64,000 nt of DNA from assembly GCF_009725995.1 (NCBI RefSeq), contig NZ_RCNS01000001.1, positions 166,283 to 230,282 of the forward strand. Reading direction: 5' to 3'. Below the pieces are notes generated by a model. That model saw nothing but the letters and a program-made list of their open reading frames with translations. It was not told where the DNA came from and made no database searches. Below are positions 1-9,819 of this stretch, piece by piece. Source of the DNA: Zobellia laminariae (GTDB taxonomy: Bacteria; Bacteroidota; Bacteroidia; Flavobacteriales; Flavobacteriaceae). Both the position numbers and the translations under genes were made by a program. The first letter of the stretch is position 1. Every line of letters begins with the position of its first letter.

Positions 1-3000
1 CTGGCGGAACTTGGACTCCAACAATGGCTGGCGCAGGAACGTACACCTATACCGTAGCGGCTACTTCCCCTTGTACTCTTGATAGTACTTCCGAAATAGT
101 CGTTTCCGAACAAGCAGCACCGAATGCGGGAACGGATGGAACATTGACCATATGTCAAGGTGCAACAGTAAACGAAACGCAACTTTTTGCCGAACTCGGT
201 GGTACACCAGATTCTGGCGGAACTTGGTCTCCAACAATGGCTGGCGCAGGAACATACACCTATACCGTAACCGCTACTTTACCTTGTACCGTTGATAGTA
301 CTTCCGAAGTAGTCGTTTCCGAACAAGCAGCACCGAATGCTGGTACCGATGGAACCTTGACCATTTGCGCAGGAACTACGGTAACAGAAACGCAGCTTTT
401 TAACGAACTCGGTGGTACACCCGATTCTGGCGGAACTTGGTCTCCTATTCTTGCGGGTGCAGGAACATACACCTATACCGTAACCGCAACTTCGCCATGT
501 ACCAGCGATAGTACTTCCGAAGTAGTCGTTTCCGAACAAGCAGGACCGAATGCGGGAACCGATGGAACATTGACCATTTGCGCAGGAACTACCGTAACGG
601 AAACGCAGCTTTTTAACGAACTCGGAGGAACACCTGATTCTGGCGGAACTTGGTCTCCAACAATGGCTGGCGCAGGAACATACACCTATACCGTAACGGC
701 AATTTCGCCTTGTACCGGAAATGATACCTCAGAAGTAGTTGTAACAGAACTAGTAAACCCGAGTGCAGGTACCGATGGTTCTTTGACCGTTTGTGAAGGC
801 ACTATCGTAACAGAAAGTCAACTTTTTAATGAGCTTGGTGGAAGTCCGGACCCTGGCGGAAGTTGGACACCCGCCCTTGCGAGTTCTGGAACATATACCT
901 ATACGGTAATTTCCTCGTGTACTGGAGATGACACCTCCCAAGTTATTGTTACAGAGCAAGTATTACCTAATGCTGGTACCGATGGAACATTGACCATATG
1001 TGAAGGAACTACCGTAACCGAAACACAACTATTTGATGAACTTGGCGGCTCCCCAAATCCTGGTGGAAACTGGACGCCCACTCTTGCTGGTGCAGGAACA
1101 TACACCTATACCGTTGTAGCGACTTCTGCATGTACTGTAGATGGCACCTCGGAAGTGGTCGTAACAGAAGAACCGACTGCAAATGCTGGTATTGATGGAA
1201 CATTGACCATTTGTGAAGGAACTACTGTTACTGAAGCACAACTATTTAATGAACTAGGTGGAACACCCGATTCTGGTGGAACATGGTCACCAACAATGGC
1301 TGGAGCAGGAACATACACCTATACCGTAATAGCAACTTCGCCATGTACAGCAAATGATACTTCGGAAGTTGTGGTAACAGAACAAGTAAATCCGAATGCA
1401 GGTTCTGATGGTTCTTTGACCATTTGCGAAGGCACAACTGTTACTGAAAGTCAACTTTTTGCAGTACTTGGTAACACTCCTGACTCAGGGGGAACATGGT
1501 TACCAGCAATGGCAGGCACAGGAACATACACCTATACTGTAACGGCAATTTCGCCATGTGTCATTGATGATACGTCAGAGGTGATAGTTACTGAACAGGT
1601 ATTACCTAATGCGGGAACCGATGGAACCTTGACCATATGCGAAGGAGAGACCGTAAACGAAGCTCAGCTGTTTGCTCAACTAGGCGGAACACCAGATTCA
1701 GGAGGAACTTGGTCTCCGGTTATGGCTGGTGCTGGAACGTACACTTATACAATAGCTGCAATTTTGCCATGTGCCATTGATGATACTTCAGAGGTGGTAG
1801 TCTCCGAACAGGCATTGCCTAGTGCGGGCACCGATGGAACACTGACCATATGCGCAGGCGAAAACGTAAACGAAACACAGCTATTTGCTCAACTCGGCGG
1901 AACACCAGATTCAGGTGGAACATGGACGCCTACGATGGCCGGGGCAGGAACGTACACTTATACAATAGCAGCAATTATGCCGTGTGCCATTGATGATACT
2001 TCAGAGGTGGTAGTCTCCGAACAGGTATTGCCTAACGCGGGAACCGATGGAACACTGACCATATGCGCAGGTGAGACCGTAAATGAAACGCAGCTATTTG
2101 CTCAACTCGGCGGAGCACCAGATTCAGGGGGAACCTGGTCACCTGTTATGGCTGGAGCTGGAACATATACCTATACCGTAACTGCAACTTCACCTTGTGC
2201 CATTGATGATATTTCAGAAGTGATTGTTACAGAGCAGGTACTACCAAATGCAGGTACAGACGGAACATTACAACTATGCGAAAGCAATACACTTACAGAA
2301 GCGCTGCTTTTTGCGAGACTTGGAGGCTCACCAGACCCTAATGGAAGCTGGACTCCTACCCTTGCGGGTGCAGGAACATATACTTATACCGTTTTAGCAA
2401 CTTCGCCATGTACAGGAAATGATACTTCTGAGGTTGTTGTAACCGAAGAAGCTACGCCTAATGCTGGCACGGATGGAACATTGACCATTTGCGAAGGAAT
2501 CACGGTAACGGAAACTCAACTTTTTGCCCAACTCGGTGGAGCACCTGATTCTGGTGGAAGCTGGACTCCGGCAATGGCAGGCGCAGGGACGTATACATAT
2601 ACCGTGATTGCAACTTCGCCTTGTACTGTAGATAGTACTTCAGAAGTAATCGTATCTGAACAACCAACCCCGAACGCAGGAACAGACGGAAGTTTGATTA
2701 TTTGCACGGGCGAGACCGTAAACGAAACACAGCTATTTGCCGAACTAGGTGGTACACCAAATTCTGGTGGAGTTTGGACACCTACAATGGCTGGCGCAGG
2801 AACATATACTTATACCGTATCGGCAATCGCCCCATGTACTTTAGATGACACCTCCATAGTAATCGTATCTGAACAACCAATTCCAAATGCAGGAACGGAC
2901 GGAACTTTGACAATTTGCAAAGGAACTATCGTAACAGAAACACAACTCTTTGATGAACTTAACGGAACTCCCGATACTGGCGGCGATTGGACACCTACTT

Positions 3001-3297
3001 TGGCTGGTGCAGGAACCTACACCTATACCGTAAAAGGTAATGTCTGTTCAAACGCAATAGCGACCGTCACCGTTAATGAAGAAATTCAGCCGAATGCCGG
3101 AACTGATACAACGCTCACCATATGCCCAGGTTTCACTGTCACAGAAGCAGAACTTTTTTCCCTCTTAGGCACTGATAACACCAGCGGTACTTGGAGTCCG
3201 AATCCTGAAGGAGCCAGTGCAGGTATATTTACCTATAGTATTCCTGGAAACCTATGTGGAGGTGATTCAAATGCAACCGTTACGGTAACCGTTTCTA
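1..3297 (+). repeat. Tandem 213-bp coding repeats (71 aa)
   Basis: The unit begins near AGTDGTLTIC and recurs every 213 bp in phase with the codons. Units around 130-690 are nearly identical at the DNA level, for example the stretch encoding TETQLFNELGG and PDSGGTWSP. Units after 2900 are more diverged (KGTIVTET, PGFTVTEA). The gradient suggests recent duplication or gene conversion upstream. The array continues past the left edge. Minus-strand open frames of about 64-70 codons recur with the same period and are shadows of the repeat. Confidence 0.93.
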
Positions 3298-4067
3298 ATC
3301 TAGATTCTGATGGTGATACCATATTAGACTGCGATGAAATAATAGATGGTACCGATCCTTTTGACGACTGCGATTCCATTGGCGGAAAACCTTTACTCAG
3401 CAGTGATTGTGATAATGACAAACTCACAGAAGAAGAGGAAGCTTTATTGGGTACAGATCCAATGAATCCCGATTCTGATGGTGATGGCGTAATAGACGGA
3501 CAAGAAGTAACTGATAGTACCGACCCATTGGACAATTGCGATTTCTTATTGGAAAGCCAAACCCTTGCTCCAAGTAGAATCTGGAATGATGCGGACTGTG
3601 ATATGGACAACCTGACAAATGAACAAGAAATAGACAGAGGAACCGACCCTACCAATCCTGATACCGACGGTGATACTATTAATGATGGCCAAGAAGTGAT
3701 GGATAATACTGACCCACTTGACCCTTGTGATTCTATTGGTGGCAAAGCACCGAGCAATATTTCCTGTGAGTTATTTATTGAATTGGACCTTGTTAAACAA
3801 GGAGATATTTTAAACGGTAGTTTTAGGATAATTAATATTGATAGATACCCTGACCATCAGGTAGAGATATTTAATAGATGGGGGGTTCTGGTTTGGGAGT
3901 CTTCTAAATATGATAACAACAATAATGCTTTTGAAGGGTTATCAAAAGGAAGAATTACCATTATAGAAAACCAAAAATTACCATCTGGTGTTTATTTCTA
4001 TAAAATAAAATATGTAGCTAAGGGTGAGGATAAAATGAAAGAAGGATACCTCTATCTACAAGATTAA
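1..4067 (+). CDS. Repeat-rich T9SS-secreted surface adhesin (5' end outside window)
   Basis: The reading frame is open at the left edge (codon phase begins at base 3), so the signal peptide and an unknown number of repeats are missing. What remains is over 1350 residues. About fifteen copies of a 71-residue Ig-like repeat come first; each has a TLTIC motif and a later SPC motif, so each domain could form one disulfide. They are followed (about 3297-3770) by thrombospondin type-3-like calcium motifs such as DSDGDTILDCDE and DTDGDTINDGQE. A type-B gliding-motility CTD closes the protein (FNRWGVLVWES near the end, terminal YLYLQD). The family is exported through the outer membrane by the T9SS and displayed on the cell surface. 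PorP/SprF starts 15 bp downstream, consistent with an operon. Adhesin function is inferred from architecture. Confidence 0.9.
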   Translation, partial: GGTWTPTMAGAGTYTYTVAATSPCTLDSTSEIVVSEQAAPNAGTDGTLTICQGATVNETQLFAELGGTPDSGGTWSPTMAGAGTYTYTVTATLPCTVDSTSEVVVSEQAAPNAGTDGTLTICAGTTVTETQLFNELGGTPDSGGTWSPILAGAGTYTYTVTATSPCTSDSTSEVVVSEQAGPNAGTDGTLTICAGTTVTETQLFNELGGTPDSGGTWSPTMAGAGTYTYTVTAISPCTGNDTSEVVVTELVNPSAGTDGSLTVCEGTIVTESQLFNELGGSPDPGGSWTPALASSGTYTYTVISSCTGDDTSQVIVTEQVLPNAGTDGTLTICEGTTVTETQLFDELGGSPNPGGNWTPTLAGAGTYTYTVVATSACTVDGTSEVVVTEEPTANAGIDGTLTICEGTTVTEAQLFNELGGTPDSGGTWSPTMAGAGTYTYTVIATSPCTANDTSEVVVTEQVNPNAGSDGSLTICEGTTVTESQLFAVLGNTPDSGGTWLPAMAGTGTYTYTVTAISPCVIDDTSEVIVTEQVLPNAGTDGTLTICEGETVNEAQLFAQLGGTPDSGGTWSPVMAGAGTYTYTIAAILPCAIDDTSEVVVSEQALPSAGTDGTLTICAGENVNETQLFAQLGGTPDSGGTWTPTMAGAGTYTYTIAAIMPCAIDDTSEVVVSEQVLPNAGTDGTLTICAGETVNETQLFAQLGGAPDSGGTWSPVMAGAGTYTYTVTATSPCAIDDISEVIVTEQVLPNAGTDGTLQLCESNTLTEALLFARLGGSPDPNGSWTPTLAGAGTYTYTVLATSPCTGNDTSEVVVTEEATPNAGTDGTLTICEGITVTETQLFAQLGGAPDSGGSWTPAMAGAGTYTYTVIATSPCTVDSTSEVIVSEQPTPNAGTDGSLIICTGETVNETQLFAELGGTPNSGGVWTPTMAGAGTYTYTVSAIAPCTLDDTSIVIVSEQPIPNAGTDGTLTICKGTIVTETQLFDELNGTPDTGGDWTPTLAGAGTYTYTVKGNVCSNAIATVTVNEEIQPNAGTDTTLTICPGFTVTEAELFSLLGTDNTSGTWSPNPEGASAGIFTYSIPGNLCGGDSNATVTVTVSNLDSDGDTILDCDEIIDGTDPFDDCDSIGGKPLLSSDCDNDKLTEEEEALLGTDPMNPDSDGDGVIDGQEVTDSTDPLDNCDFLLESQTLAPSRIWNDADCDMDNLTNEQEIDRGTDPTNPDTDGDTINDGQEVMDNTDPLDPCDSIGGKAPSNISCELFIELDLVKQGDILNGSFRIINIDRYPDHQVEIFNRWGVLVWESSKYDNNNNAFEGLSKGRITIIENQKLPSGVYFYKIKYVAKGEDKMKEGYLYLQD

Positions 4068-4082
4068 ACAGAGTAAGTAAAC

Positions 4083-5021
4083 ATGAAAAGTACCATACTA
4101 AAAATCTTGTTTTTACTTCTGACGATGCAATTAAGCTTCGGGCAGCAGGATGCTCAATTCACCCAATACATGTATAACACATTAACGGTGAATCCTGCCT
4201 ATGCCGGTTCTAGAGATGTTCTTGGTGTTTCGCTACTGCACCGGTCTCAATGGGTCGGAATGGATGGAGCCCCTAGTACGCAAACCTTCAACATACAAGG
4301 CCCTTACAACGACACAGTGGGATTAGGATTTTCCATCGTACATGACGAAATTGGAAATAACACCAACCAAAACACCAATTTTGATGTTGCTTTTTCATAC
4401 AGTGTACCTACTTCCGAGAATTATGAACTCTCATTTGGTCTCTCTGCTGGAGGGCAATTATTGAATATCGATTTTAATAAATTGAGAAATTATAGCGCTA
4501 GTCTAGCACCATCTGTAGAAAAAGAATTGTACAAAAAATTCACCCCCAATTTGGGAGCCGGAGTATACTTTCACTCCAATAAATTTTATGTTGGTCTTTC
4601 GGCACCTAATATTTTAGAAACCGAACATTTTCAAAACCCAGATGATAATGGCTCAGTAATAGCTTCTGAACGCATGAATCTTTATCTGATTTCCGGATAT
4701 GTTTTTGATCTAAATCCATCTTTAAAATTCAAGCCCGCATATCTTATAAAAGCCGTTACTGGGGCTCCCCTTCAGGTAGACCTTTCTGCTAACTTCTTAA
4801 TCAAAGAAAAATTCACCTTGGGTGCTGCCTATAGATGGGATGCCGCCATGAGTGCGCTATTTGGTTTCCAAATGGGCAAGCAATTCATGCTAGGACTTGC
4901 CTATGACCGTGAAATATCTTCATTAGGTGGTTCGCAATTTAATGATGGTTCTTTTGAAATATTTCTTAGGTACGAATTTATCAAGAATAACAAAATTGAT
5001 TTAACCCCTAGATTCTTTTAG
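4083..5021 (+). CDS. PorP/SprF family outer-membrane protein
   Basis: 312 aa. It has a signal peptide ending near LSFGQQ, then the family opening DAQFTQYMYNTLTVNPAYAGS and a beta-strand-rich body ending in an aromatic residue (TPRFF), as in outer-membrane barrels. PorP/SprF proteins work with the type IX secretion system. In Flavobacterium johnsoniae SprF is needed for export of SprB, whose sorting domain is type B. This gene lies directly between a type-B CTD adhesin and an OmpA-family gene (15 bp and 2 bp gaps), so it is probably the dedicated partner of the upstream adhesin. Which protein it really serves is inferred from position. It is a paralogous family, so the name sprF is not assigned. 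Confidence 0.92.
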   Translation: MKSTILKILFLLLTMQLSFGQQDAQFTQYMYNTLTVNPAYAGSRDVLGVSLLHRSQWVGMDGAPSTQTFNIQGPYNDTVGLGFSIVHDEIGNNTNQNTNFDVAFSYSVPTSENYELSFGLSAGGQLLNIDFNKLRNYSASLAPSVEKELYKKFTPNLGAGVYFHSNKFYVGLSAPNILETEHFQNPDDNGSVIASERMNLYLISGYVFDLNPSLKFKPAYLIKAVTGAPLQVDLSANFLIKEKFTLGAAYRWDAAMSALFGFQMGKQFMLGLAYDREISSLGGSQFNDGSFEIFLRYEFIKNNKIDLTPRFF

Positions 5022-5023
5022 AA

Positions 5024-6952
5024 ATGAGCATAAAGCCCACATATATGCTAGTTCTGCTCTTTTTGACCACTTGGGGTTCTAGCTGTTTTTCACAAGGAAA
5101 AAAGAAGAAAGCAGAAGCTGATAATTTTGACCATTACGCTTACATGCAGGATATTGAATCCTACCCCTCTTTACTGGAAAAAGGATATGATGAGACTACA
5201 ATCCATAAAAAATTAGGTAATGCCAATTACCATAGTGCCAACTACGATGTTGCTACATTCTGGTACGAGAAACTTTTAGAAAATGATGAAGTAGCGGTAT
5301 CTCCCGACTACCTCTACCGTTATGCCCTAGCTCTTAAATCCATAAAGAGGTATGATGAGTCTAATCTATGGATGGAAAAGTTTCAGAAAATAAAGAATAA
5401 CGATACACGCGCCAACCTTTTTACAAGTAACCCAGATTATTTAAAGGAGATACAAATTCCAAAAGAGCAATATATTATTGAGAACCTCAGCGACATCAAT
5501 TCCCCGGAATCAGATTTTGCACCTTCGTATCTTGCAGGAAACTTAGTATTCACAACTTCTAGAGATCTTGATTTACAGAAATACAGCAAACTGCCCTACC
5601 TCAACCTATATCAATCTGAAATATCAGAAGAAGGCAAAACGGGTAAGCTTTCTTTGTTATCAGAGATTTTGAATAGCAAAGCCAATGAATCCTCTACCTC
5701 TTTTTCCAAAGATGGAGAAACCGTTTATTTTACAAGAAATAACTTCTCAAAAAAATCATTTAAAAGAGATAAAAATGGGATTAGTAGACTAAAAATTTAT
5801 AGAGCTTTTAAGAACGGTGATTCTTGGGGAGAACCAGAAGACCTTCCTTTTAATGACACCAATTATTCGGTTGCTCATCCTTCTTTAAGTAGTGATGGCA
5901 CCAAACTCTATTTTGCATCAGACATGCCCGGAGGGAAAGGTGCATCTGATATTTATGTAGTTACCGTTTTATCCGACGGAACCTTTGGAGAGCCTGTAAA
6001 TATGGGAGCGCTTATTAATACAGAAGGAAAGGAAACCTTTCCTTTTATTTCGAATTCTGATATCTTATATTTTGCTTCTAACGGTCATCCCGGCCTTGGC
6101 GGTCTTGATATTTTTAAAATAGACCTGAATAAAGAAAACAAGCCTACCAACTTGGGAAGCCCTATCAATAGTTCCGAAGACGATTTTTCTATGGTGATGG
6201 ATGCATCAGATGAAATTGGCTATTTTGCATCAAACCGAAAAGGCGGAAAAGGCAGTGACGATATCTACGGATTAAAACGAAGTGATTCTGACTGCTTTAC
6301 TTTTATTGAGGGTAATGCCTATGATAAGGATTCTGAGAAACCCTTAGCAGAAACCATAGTGGAAGCACTTGATTATGATGGTCAAAAATTAGCAGAGACC
6401 GTAACAGCTTCAGATGGTTCTTATACTATCCGAATACCTTGTCAAGAAAAACAATATCAACTGTCAGGCAAAAAAGAAGGTTACGAAGTAGGAACGCTCT
6501 TTATGCTAACCACCAGCGACAAAAAACAAATTAAGGATACGCGTTTGGAGTTAGAGCAATCTACCAAGGTTGTTGACGTTGGTTCCGACTTGGTCAAGGT
6601 TTTAAAACTTACCCCTATCTACTTTGACCTGAATAGCTCTTACATTAATAAAAGTGCATATCCTGAACTAAATAAGGTGGTTGATTACATGAGTAAAAGA
6701 CCGGATATTAAAATAGCCGTAGGCTCACATACCGATAGCCGAGAAGGAGACCAATACAATGTATGGCTATCCAGAAGACGTGCCATGAGAACGGTACAAT
6801 ACATCACATCCAAAGGTATAGACCCGTCACGAATTTCAGGAAAAGGTTATGGAGAAACTCAATTATTGAACCGATGCGCCAATGGCGTTCGTTGTTCGGA
6901 AAGCGAACACCAATTGAATAGACGTTCAGAATTCATCGTGATCGAAAAATAA
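5024..6952 (+). CDS. OmpA family protein with TPR-like, PD40 and carboxypeptidase-regulatory-like domains
   Basis: 642 aa, starting 2 bp after the PorP/SprF stop. Order of parts: export signal (to about residue 24), a TPR-like helical region (about 30-130), WD40-like PD40 beta-propeller repeats (about 160-420, repeated YFAS and GGKG motifs), a CarboxypepD_reg-like beta-sandwich (about 430-510), and a C-terminal OmpA peptidoglycan-binding domain (about 530-642, SHTDSREGD and LSRRRAMRTVQYI). The same order is found in T9SS accessory proteins of the PorE kind that tie the secretion apparatus to peptidoglycan. Its place after PorP/SprF suggests the three genes form a secretion and anchoring unit. 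Confidence 0.9.
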   Translation: MSIKPTYMLVLLFLTTWGSSCFSQGKKKKAEADNFDHYAYMQDIESYPSLLEKGYDETTIHKKLGNANYHSANYDVATFWYEKLLENDEVAVSPDYLYRYALALKSIKRYDESNLWMEKFQKIKNNDTRANLFTSNPDYLKEIQIPKEQYIIENLSDINSPESDFAPSYLAGNLVFTTSRDLDLQKYSKLPYLNLYQSEISEEGKTGKLSLLSEILNSKANESSTSFSKDGETVYFTRNNFSKKSFKRDKNGISRLKIYRAFKNGDSWGEPEDLPFNDTNYSVAHPSLSSDGTKLYFASDMPGGKGASDIYVVTVLSDGTFGEPVNMGALINTEGKETFPFISNSDILYFASNGHPGLGGLDIFKIDLNKENKPTNLGSPINSSEDDFSMVMDASDEIGYFASNRKGGKGSDDIYGLKRSDSDCFTFIEGNAYDKDSEKPLAETIVEALDYDGQKLAETVTASDGSYTIRIPCQEKQYQLSGKKEGYEVGTLFMLTTSDKKQIKDTRLELEQSTKVVDVGSDLVKVLKLTPIYFDLNSSYINKSAYPELNKVVDYMSKRPDIKIAVGSHTDSREGDQYNVWLSRRRAMRTVQYITSKGIDPSRISGKGYGETQLLNRCANGVRCSESEHQLNRRSEFIVIEK

Positions 6953-7007
6953 CCTATTTCCCCTCCAAGAAATACCATATGAAGCACTAAAATTCTTCAA
7001 GGAGCCT

Positions 7008-7015
7008 TATTTTTG
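7008..7015 (+). promoter_or_regulatory. Putative -7 box (TATTTTTG) of the heme A synthase gene
   Basis: TATTTTTG fits the Bacteroidetes TAnnTTTG box and lies 18 nt before the ATG at 7034. No good -33 TTTG is seen at 19-21 nt upstream. It contains the TTG at 7013 that would otherwise extend the reading frame, so that TTG is probably promoter and not a start codon. Confidence 0.4.
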
Positions 7016-7033
7016 CATAAAGGAAATTCAGCT

Positions 7034-8068
7034 ATGCAGAAAAATTTTAGAAAGGTTGCTAAAGTTGCTTTGGTACTCGTATACCTCGTTATTGTTGCCG
7101 GTGCCGTAGTACGTGGCACAGGTAGCGGAATGGGCTGCCCAGATTGGCCTAAATGCTTTGGCCACTATATTCCTCCAACAGAAATTTCTGAACTACAATG
7201 GAAGCCAGATACCGATATTAAGAAAGGCCAAATAATTATTGTAGATGAAACCCTTCAAGTTGCTTCCGAAAGTTTTAAAACCAGTTCCACCTTTGATAAA
7301 GATAAGTGGGAAACCTATACCAAACACGATTATGCGCAGTTTAACGCAGCACACACTTGGATAGAATACATTAACCGTCTGTTTGGAGCCCTAGCTGGCT
7401 TGGCCACTCTAGTACTAGCTATCATGTCTATTCGCCTGTTTAAAACTAACAAAACGATAACTATTTTATCTTGGTTGGTAGTTTTTGGCATGGGCTTTCA
7501 GGCTTGGTTAGGTGCAACCGTTGTCTATTCCCTTTTAGAGCCTGTAAAAATCACTGTTCATATGGTAATGGCATTGGTTATTGTGGCTTTCCTTCTTTAC
7601 ATTATACATATAACCAAAGCTACAACCAAAAAGGTGAAGACCTATAAGGACATTGTTCCGCTTTTATCCTTTGTGCTTTTCATGACCTTAGTTCAAGTTA
7701 TTCTGGGTACTCAGGTTAGACAATTTGTAGATGACCGAATGGATATTTTAGGCGATGCCGCTAAAAACCTATGGCTATCAGATGCAGGTTGGCAATTTTA
7801 TGTACATCGCTCATTTTCTATAGTCATTGTATTATTGAACATCTTTTTAGCACAGCGTATTTATAAGTATAAGCTCAATTTTCCAAAAATTAATTGGGTC
7901 CTGTTTTTCTTATTTATAGAAGCCATGTCCGGTGTTGCCATGTATTACTTTCATTTTCCATTTACTTCGCAACCTATACATCTGGTATTGGCCAGCTTGC
8001 TTTTTGGAGTCCAGTTTTATTTGCTTTTAGAAGCTATAAGTGCCAAAAGAAGCTATAAATCTTTGTAA
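7034..8068 (+). CDS. ctaA: Heme A synthase, COX15/CtaA family
   Basis: 344 aa from the ATG at 7034. The enzyme converts heme O to heme A for aa3-type cytochrome oxidases and sits in the inner membrane. Visible signatures are the first transmembrane helix followed by RGTGSGMGCPDWPKCFG, with the paired cysteines of the first extracytoplasmic loop, the H-x3-EYINR motif (HTWIEYINRL), and later histidines in HMVMALV, YVHRSF and PIHLVLA that fit the four heme-ligand helices. Length and about eight hydrophobic segments fit the family. A TTG seven codons upstream lies inside a promoter-like box and was rejected. The preceding secretion operon ends at 6952. Confidence 0.93.
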   Translation: MQKNFRKVAKVALVLVYLVIVAGAVVRGTGSGMGCPDWPKCFGHYIPPTEISELQWKPDTDIKKGQIIIVDETLQVASESFKTSSTFDKDKWETYTKHDYAQFNAAHTWIEYINRLFGALAGLATLVLAIMSIRLFKTNKTITILSWLVVFGMGFQAWLGATVVYSLLEPVKITVHMVMALVIVAFLLYIIHITKATTKKVKTYKDIVPLLSFVLFMTLVQVILGTQVRQFVDDRMDILGDAAKNLWLSDAGWQFYVHRSFSIVIVLLNIFLAQRIYKYKLNFPKINWVLFFLFIEAMSGVAMYYFHFPFTSQPIHLVLASLLFGVQFYLLLEAISAKRSYKSL

Positions 8069-8095
8069 CTTTGTCAACCCTTAAAAATTGCGGTT

Positions 8096-8590
8096 ATGAT
8101 TTACAAAATACGTATCATCTTAGATGCCAAGGAAGATATATTCAGAGACCTTGAGATAGAGTCAGGCACTTCTATGGAGGAGTTTCACAACGCTATTGCT
8201 CAATCTTTTGGATTTCTAGGTAACGAAATGGCTTCTTTTTATACCTGTGATGAAGAGTGGATTCAAGATGAGGAAATCGCACTTTTTGACATGAGTGATA
8301 ATGGTTCTGATGTTAAGTTGATGAACGAAACTTTCTTAGAAGATGTTATGACCGAGGATAGCCCTAAGCTTATCTATGTCTATGATTTCTTAAGCATGTG
8401 GACGTTCTTTGTAGAACTTGCCGATAAGGTTGAACCTGAATCAGGTATATCATATCCTAACGTATTATTCAGTTTTGGAGAGCTTCCGGAAACACCACCG
8501 GAAAAGAATTTTGAGTCAAAACCAGCTTATGATTTTGACGACACCTTTGACAATTATGACGACCTTGATTTTGACGAAAACTGGAACTAA
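8096..8590 (+). CDS. pRiA4b ORF-3-like (IS1096 passenger TnpR-type) protein
   Basis: 164 aa, 27 bp after heme A synthase. The opening MIYKIRIILDAKEDIFRDLEI and the SFGFLGNEMASFYTCDEEW block resemble the PRiA4_ORF3 domain. Molecular function is unknown; despite the family name no transposase or inverted repeats are nearby, so this is a resident gene. The C-terminal 30 residues are strongly acidic (DDTFDNYDDLDFDENW). Confidence 0.75.
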   Translation: MIYKIRIILDAKEDIFRDLEIESGTSMEEFHNAIAQSFGFLGNEMASFYTCDEEWIQDEEIALFDMSDNGSDVKLMNETFLEDVMTEDSPKLIYVYDFLSMWTFFVELADKVEPESGISYPNVLFSFGELPETPPEKNFESKPAYDFDDTFDNYDDLDFDENWN

Positions 8591-8702
8591 TCCACTCTAG
8601 ATCCCTGCATTTTTTTAGCAAATCGAACATCAAAACAAATCTATTTAGAATTCTGATTACCAGCAATCTACACTTATCAAGAATTAAAAAAGCTATTGAA
8701 TT

Positions 8703-9761
8703 ATGATTAACCTATACCCTACCCAAATCGAAACAATTTCCCTTCACCGCGTGGGGAATAAAAACAAAAGCGAAGGTCTTTTTCTTTCTGAAGAGCCTTT
8801 CTCTTTAAATGATGAGACCACTGGTCTTTTAAAAGAATACTTCTTTAAGCCTTTTCGTGAAAAGGAAGAGAACTATTTTAAGCTTGTAAATGATGTAGAT
8901 GTTGAGTTTAACGAACTACACAAAATAGTTTCAGACATTTTTGCTGACCCGGAAAGTATGCATGCCAATTCTAAGAAAATTGCACAGCATCTTTTTGAGC
9001 AATCTAATCACCCGCATATTAAAAGTGGAGAGGTTTATGTTGCGCATTTATCTAACGTTATGTTAGATAATGTAAAGACCGATGCAATTGGTATTTTTAA
9101 GAGTGAGCTTAAACACGATTTCCTTCAGTTTGAAGAAAAAGGAAGCAACTTAGATATCGTAATTCAACAAGGTATAAACATAAATAAATTAGACAAAGGC
9201 TGTCTGATTTTTAATGTAGATAAAGAAGAGGGTTACAAAGTGCTTTCTGTAGATAGTAACCGTTATGACACCAAATACTGGCTTGAAAATTTCTTGGATG
9301 TAGATGCCCTTGCGGATGAAAACTTCTATACTAAAAACTATTTGAAGTTTTGTCAGAATTTTGCCAAAGATGTAGTGTTACCAGCTGAAGACAAGCAGCA
9401 AGAGGTTCTTTTTATGAACCGTGCGGTGAACCATTTTGCCAAGAATGACGAGTTTGAAGAAACTAGCTTCTTGAACGAGGTAATGGAGAACCCAGAATTA
9501 ATACCTGAATTCAAACATTACAAAGAGGAAAAAGGTCCTAAATACAGTATTGAAGACGTGTCTAACTTTGATATTGCCAATAAAGCAGTATCTGATGCAC
9601 GTAAGAAAATAAAGAATGTTATAAACCTTGACACCAACATACAAATTAAGTTGGACTTTATAAATCCTGAATCTGCAGAGAAATTTGTAGAAAAAGGGTG
9701 GGATGAAGAACGCCAAATGTACTACTACCTAGTATACTTCAATAAAGAGGAGAAAAACTAG
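8703..9761 (+). CDS. 37-kDa nucleoid-associated protein, NdpA/YejK family
   Basis: 352 aa. The overall layout matches the NdpA family: N-terminal TQIETISLHRVGNKNKSEGL, central SGEVYVAHLSNVMLDN, and C-terminal IKLDFINPESAEKFVEKGWDEERQMYYYLVYF. E. coli YejK binds DNA and is nucleoid-associated; the Bacteroidetes members are less studied. The gene ends in a strong shared terminator with the convergent neighbour. A DNA-organising role is inferred from the family only. Confidence 0.82.
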   Translation: MINLYPTQIETISLHRVGNKNKSEGLFLSEEPFSLNDETTGLLKEYFFKPFREKEENYFKLVNDVDVEFNELHKIVSDIFADPESMHANSKKIAQHLFEQSNHPHIKSGEVYVAHLSNVMLDNVKTDAIGIFKSELKHDFLQFEEKGSNLDIVIQQGININKLDKGCLIFNVDKEEGYKVLSVDSNRYDTKYWLENFLDVDALADENFYTKNYLKFCQNFAKDVVLPAEDKQQEVLFMNRAVNHFAKNDEFEETSFLNEVMENPELIPEFKHYKEEKGPKYSIEDVSNFDIANKAVSDARKKIKNVINLDTNIQIKLDFINPESAEKFVEKGWDEERQMYYYLVYFNKEEKN

Positions 9762-9771
9762 TACTTATATT

Positions 9772-9812
9772 AGTTGGTATTTAAAAGAGAGATCATCTTT
9801 TAAATACCAACT
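9772..9812. terminator. Bidirectional terminator between convergent genes
   Basis: A perfect 17-bp inverted repeat, AGTTGGTATTTAAAAGA (9772-9788) and TCTTTTAAATACCAACT (9796-9812), with a 7-nt loop. It lies between the stops of the nucleoid-protein gene (+) and the kinase-like gene (-), so it can serve both strands. Confidence 0.8.
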
Positions 9813-9819
9813 ATCTTAT

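Noticed and set aside
3233..3757. A 174-codon minus-strand open frame inside the first adhesin gene
   Set aside because: It lies wholly opposite the thrombospondin-like and flanking codons, is serine-rich by reverse complement of Asp/Gly codons, and resembles no protein.
8096..8590. Mobile element suggested by the IS1096-passenger family name
   Set aside because: No transposase, terminal repeats or target duplication around it; the family also occurs as a chromosomal gene.
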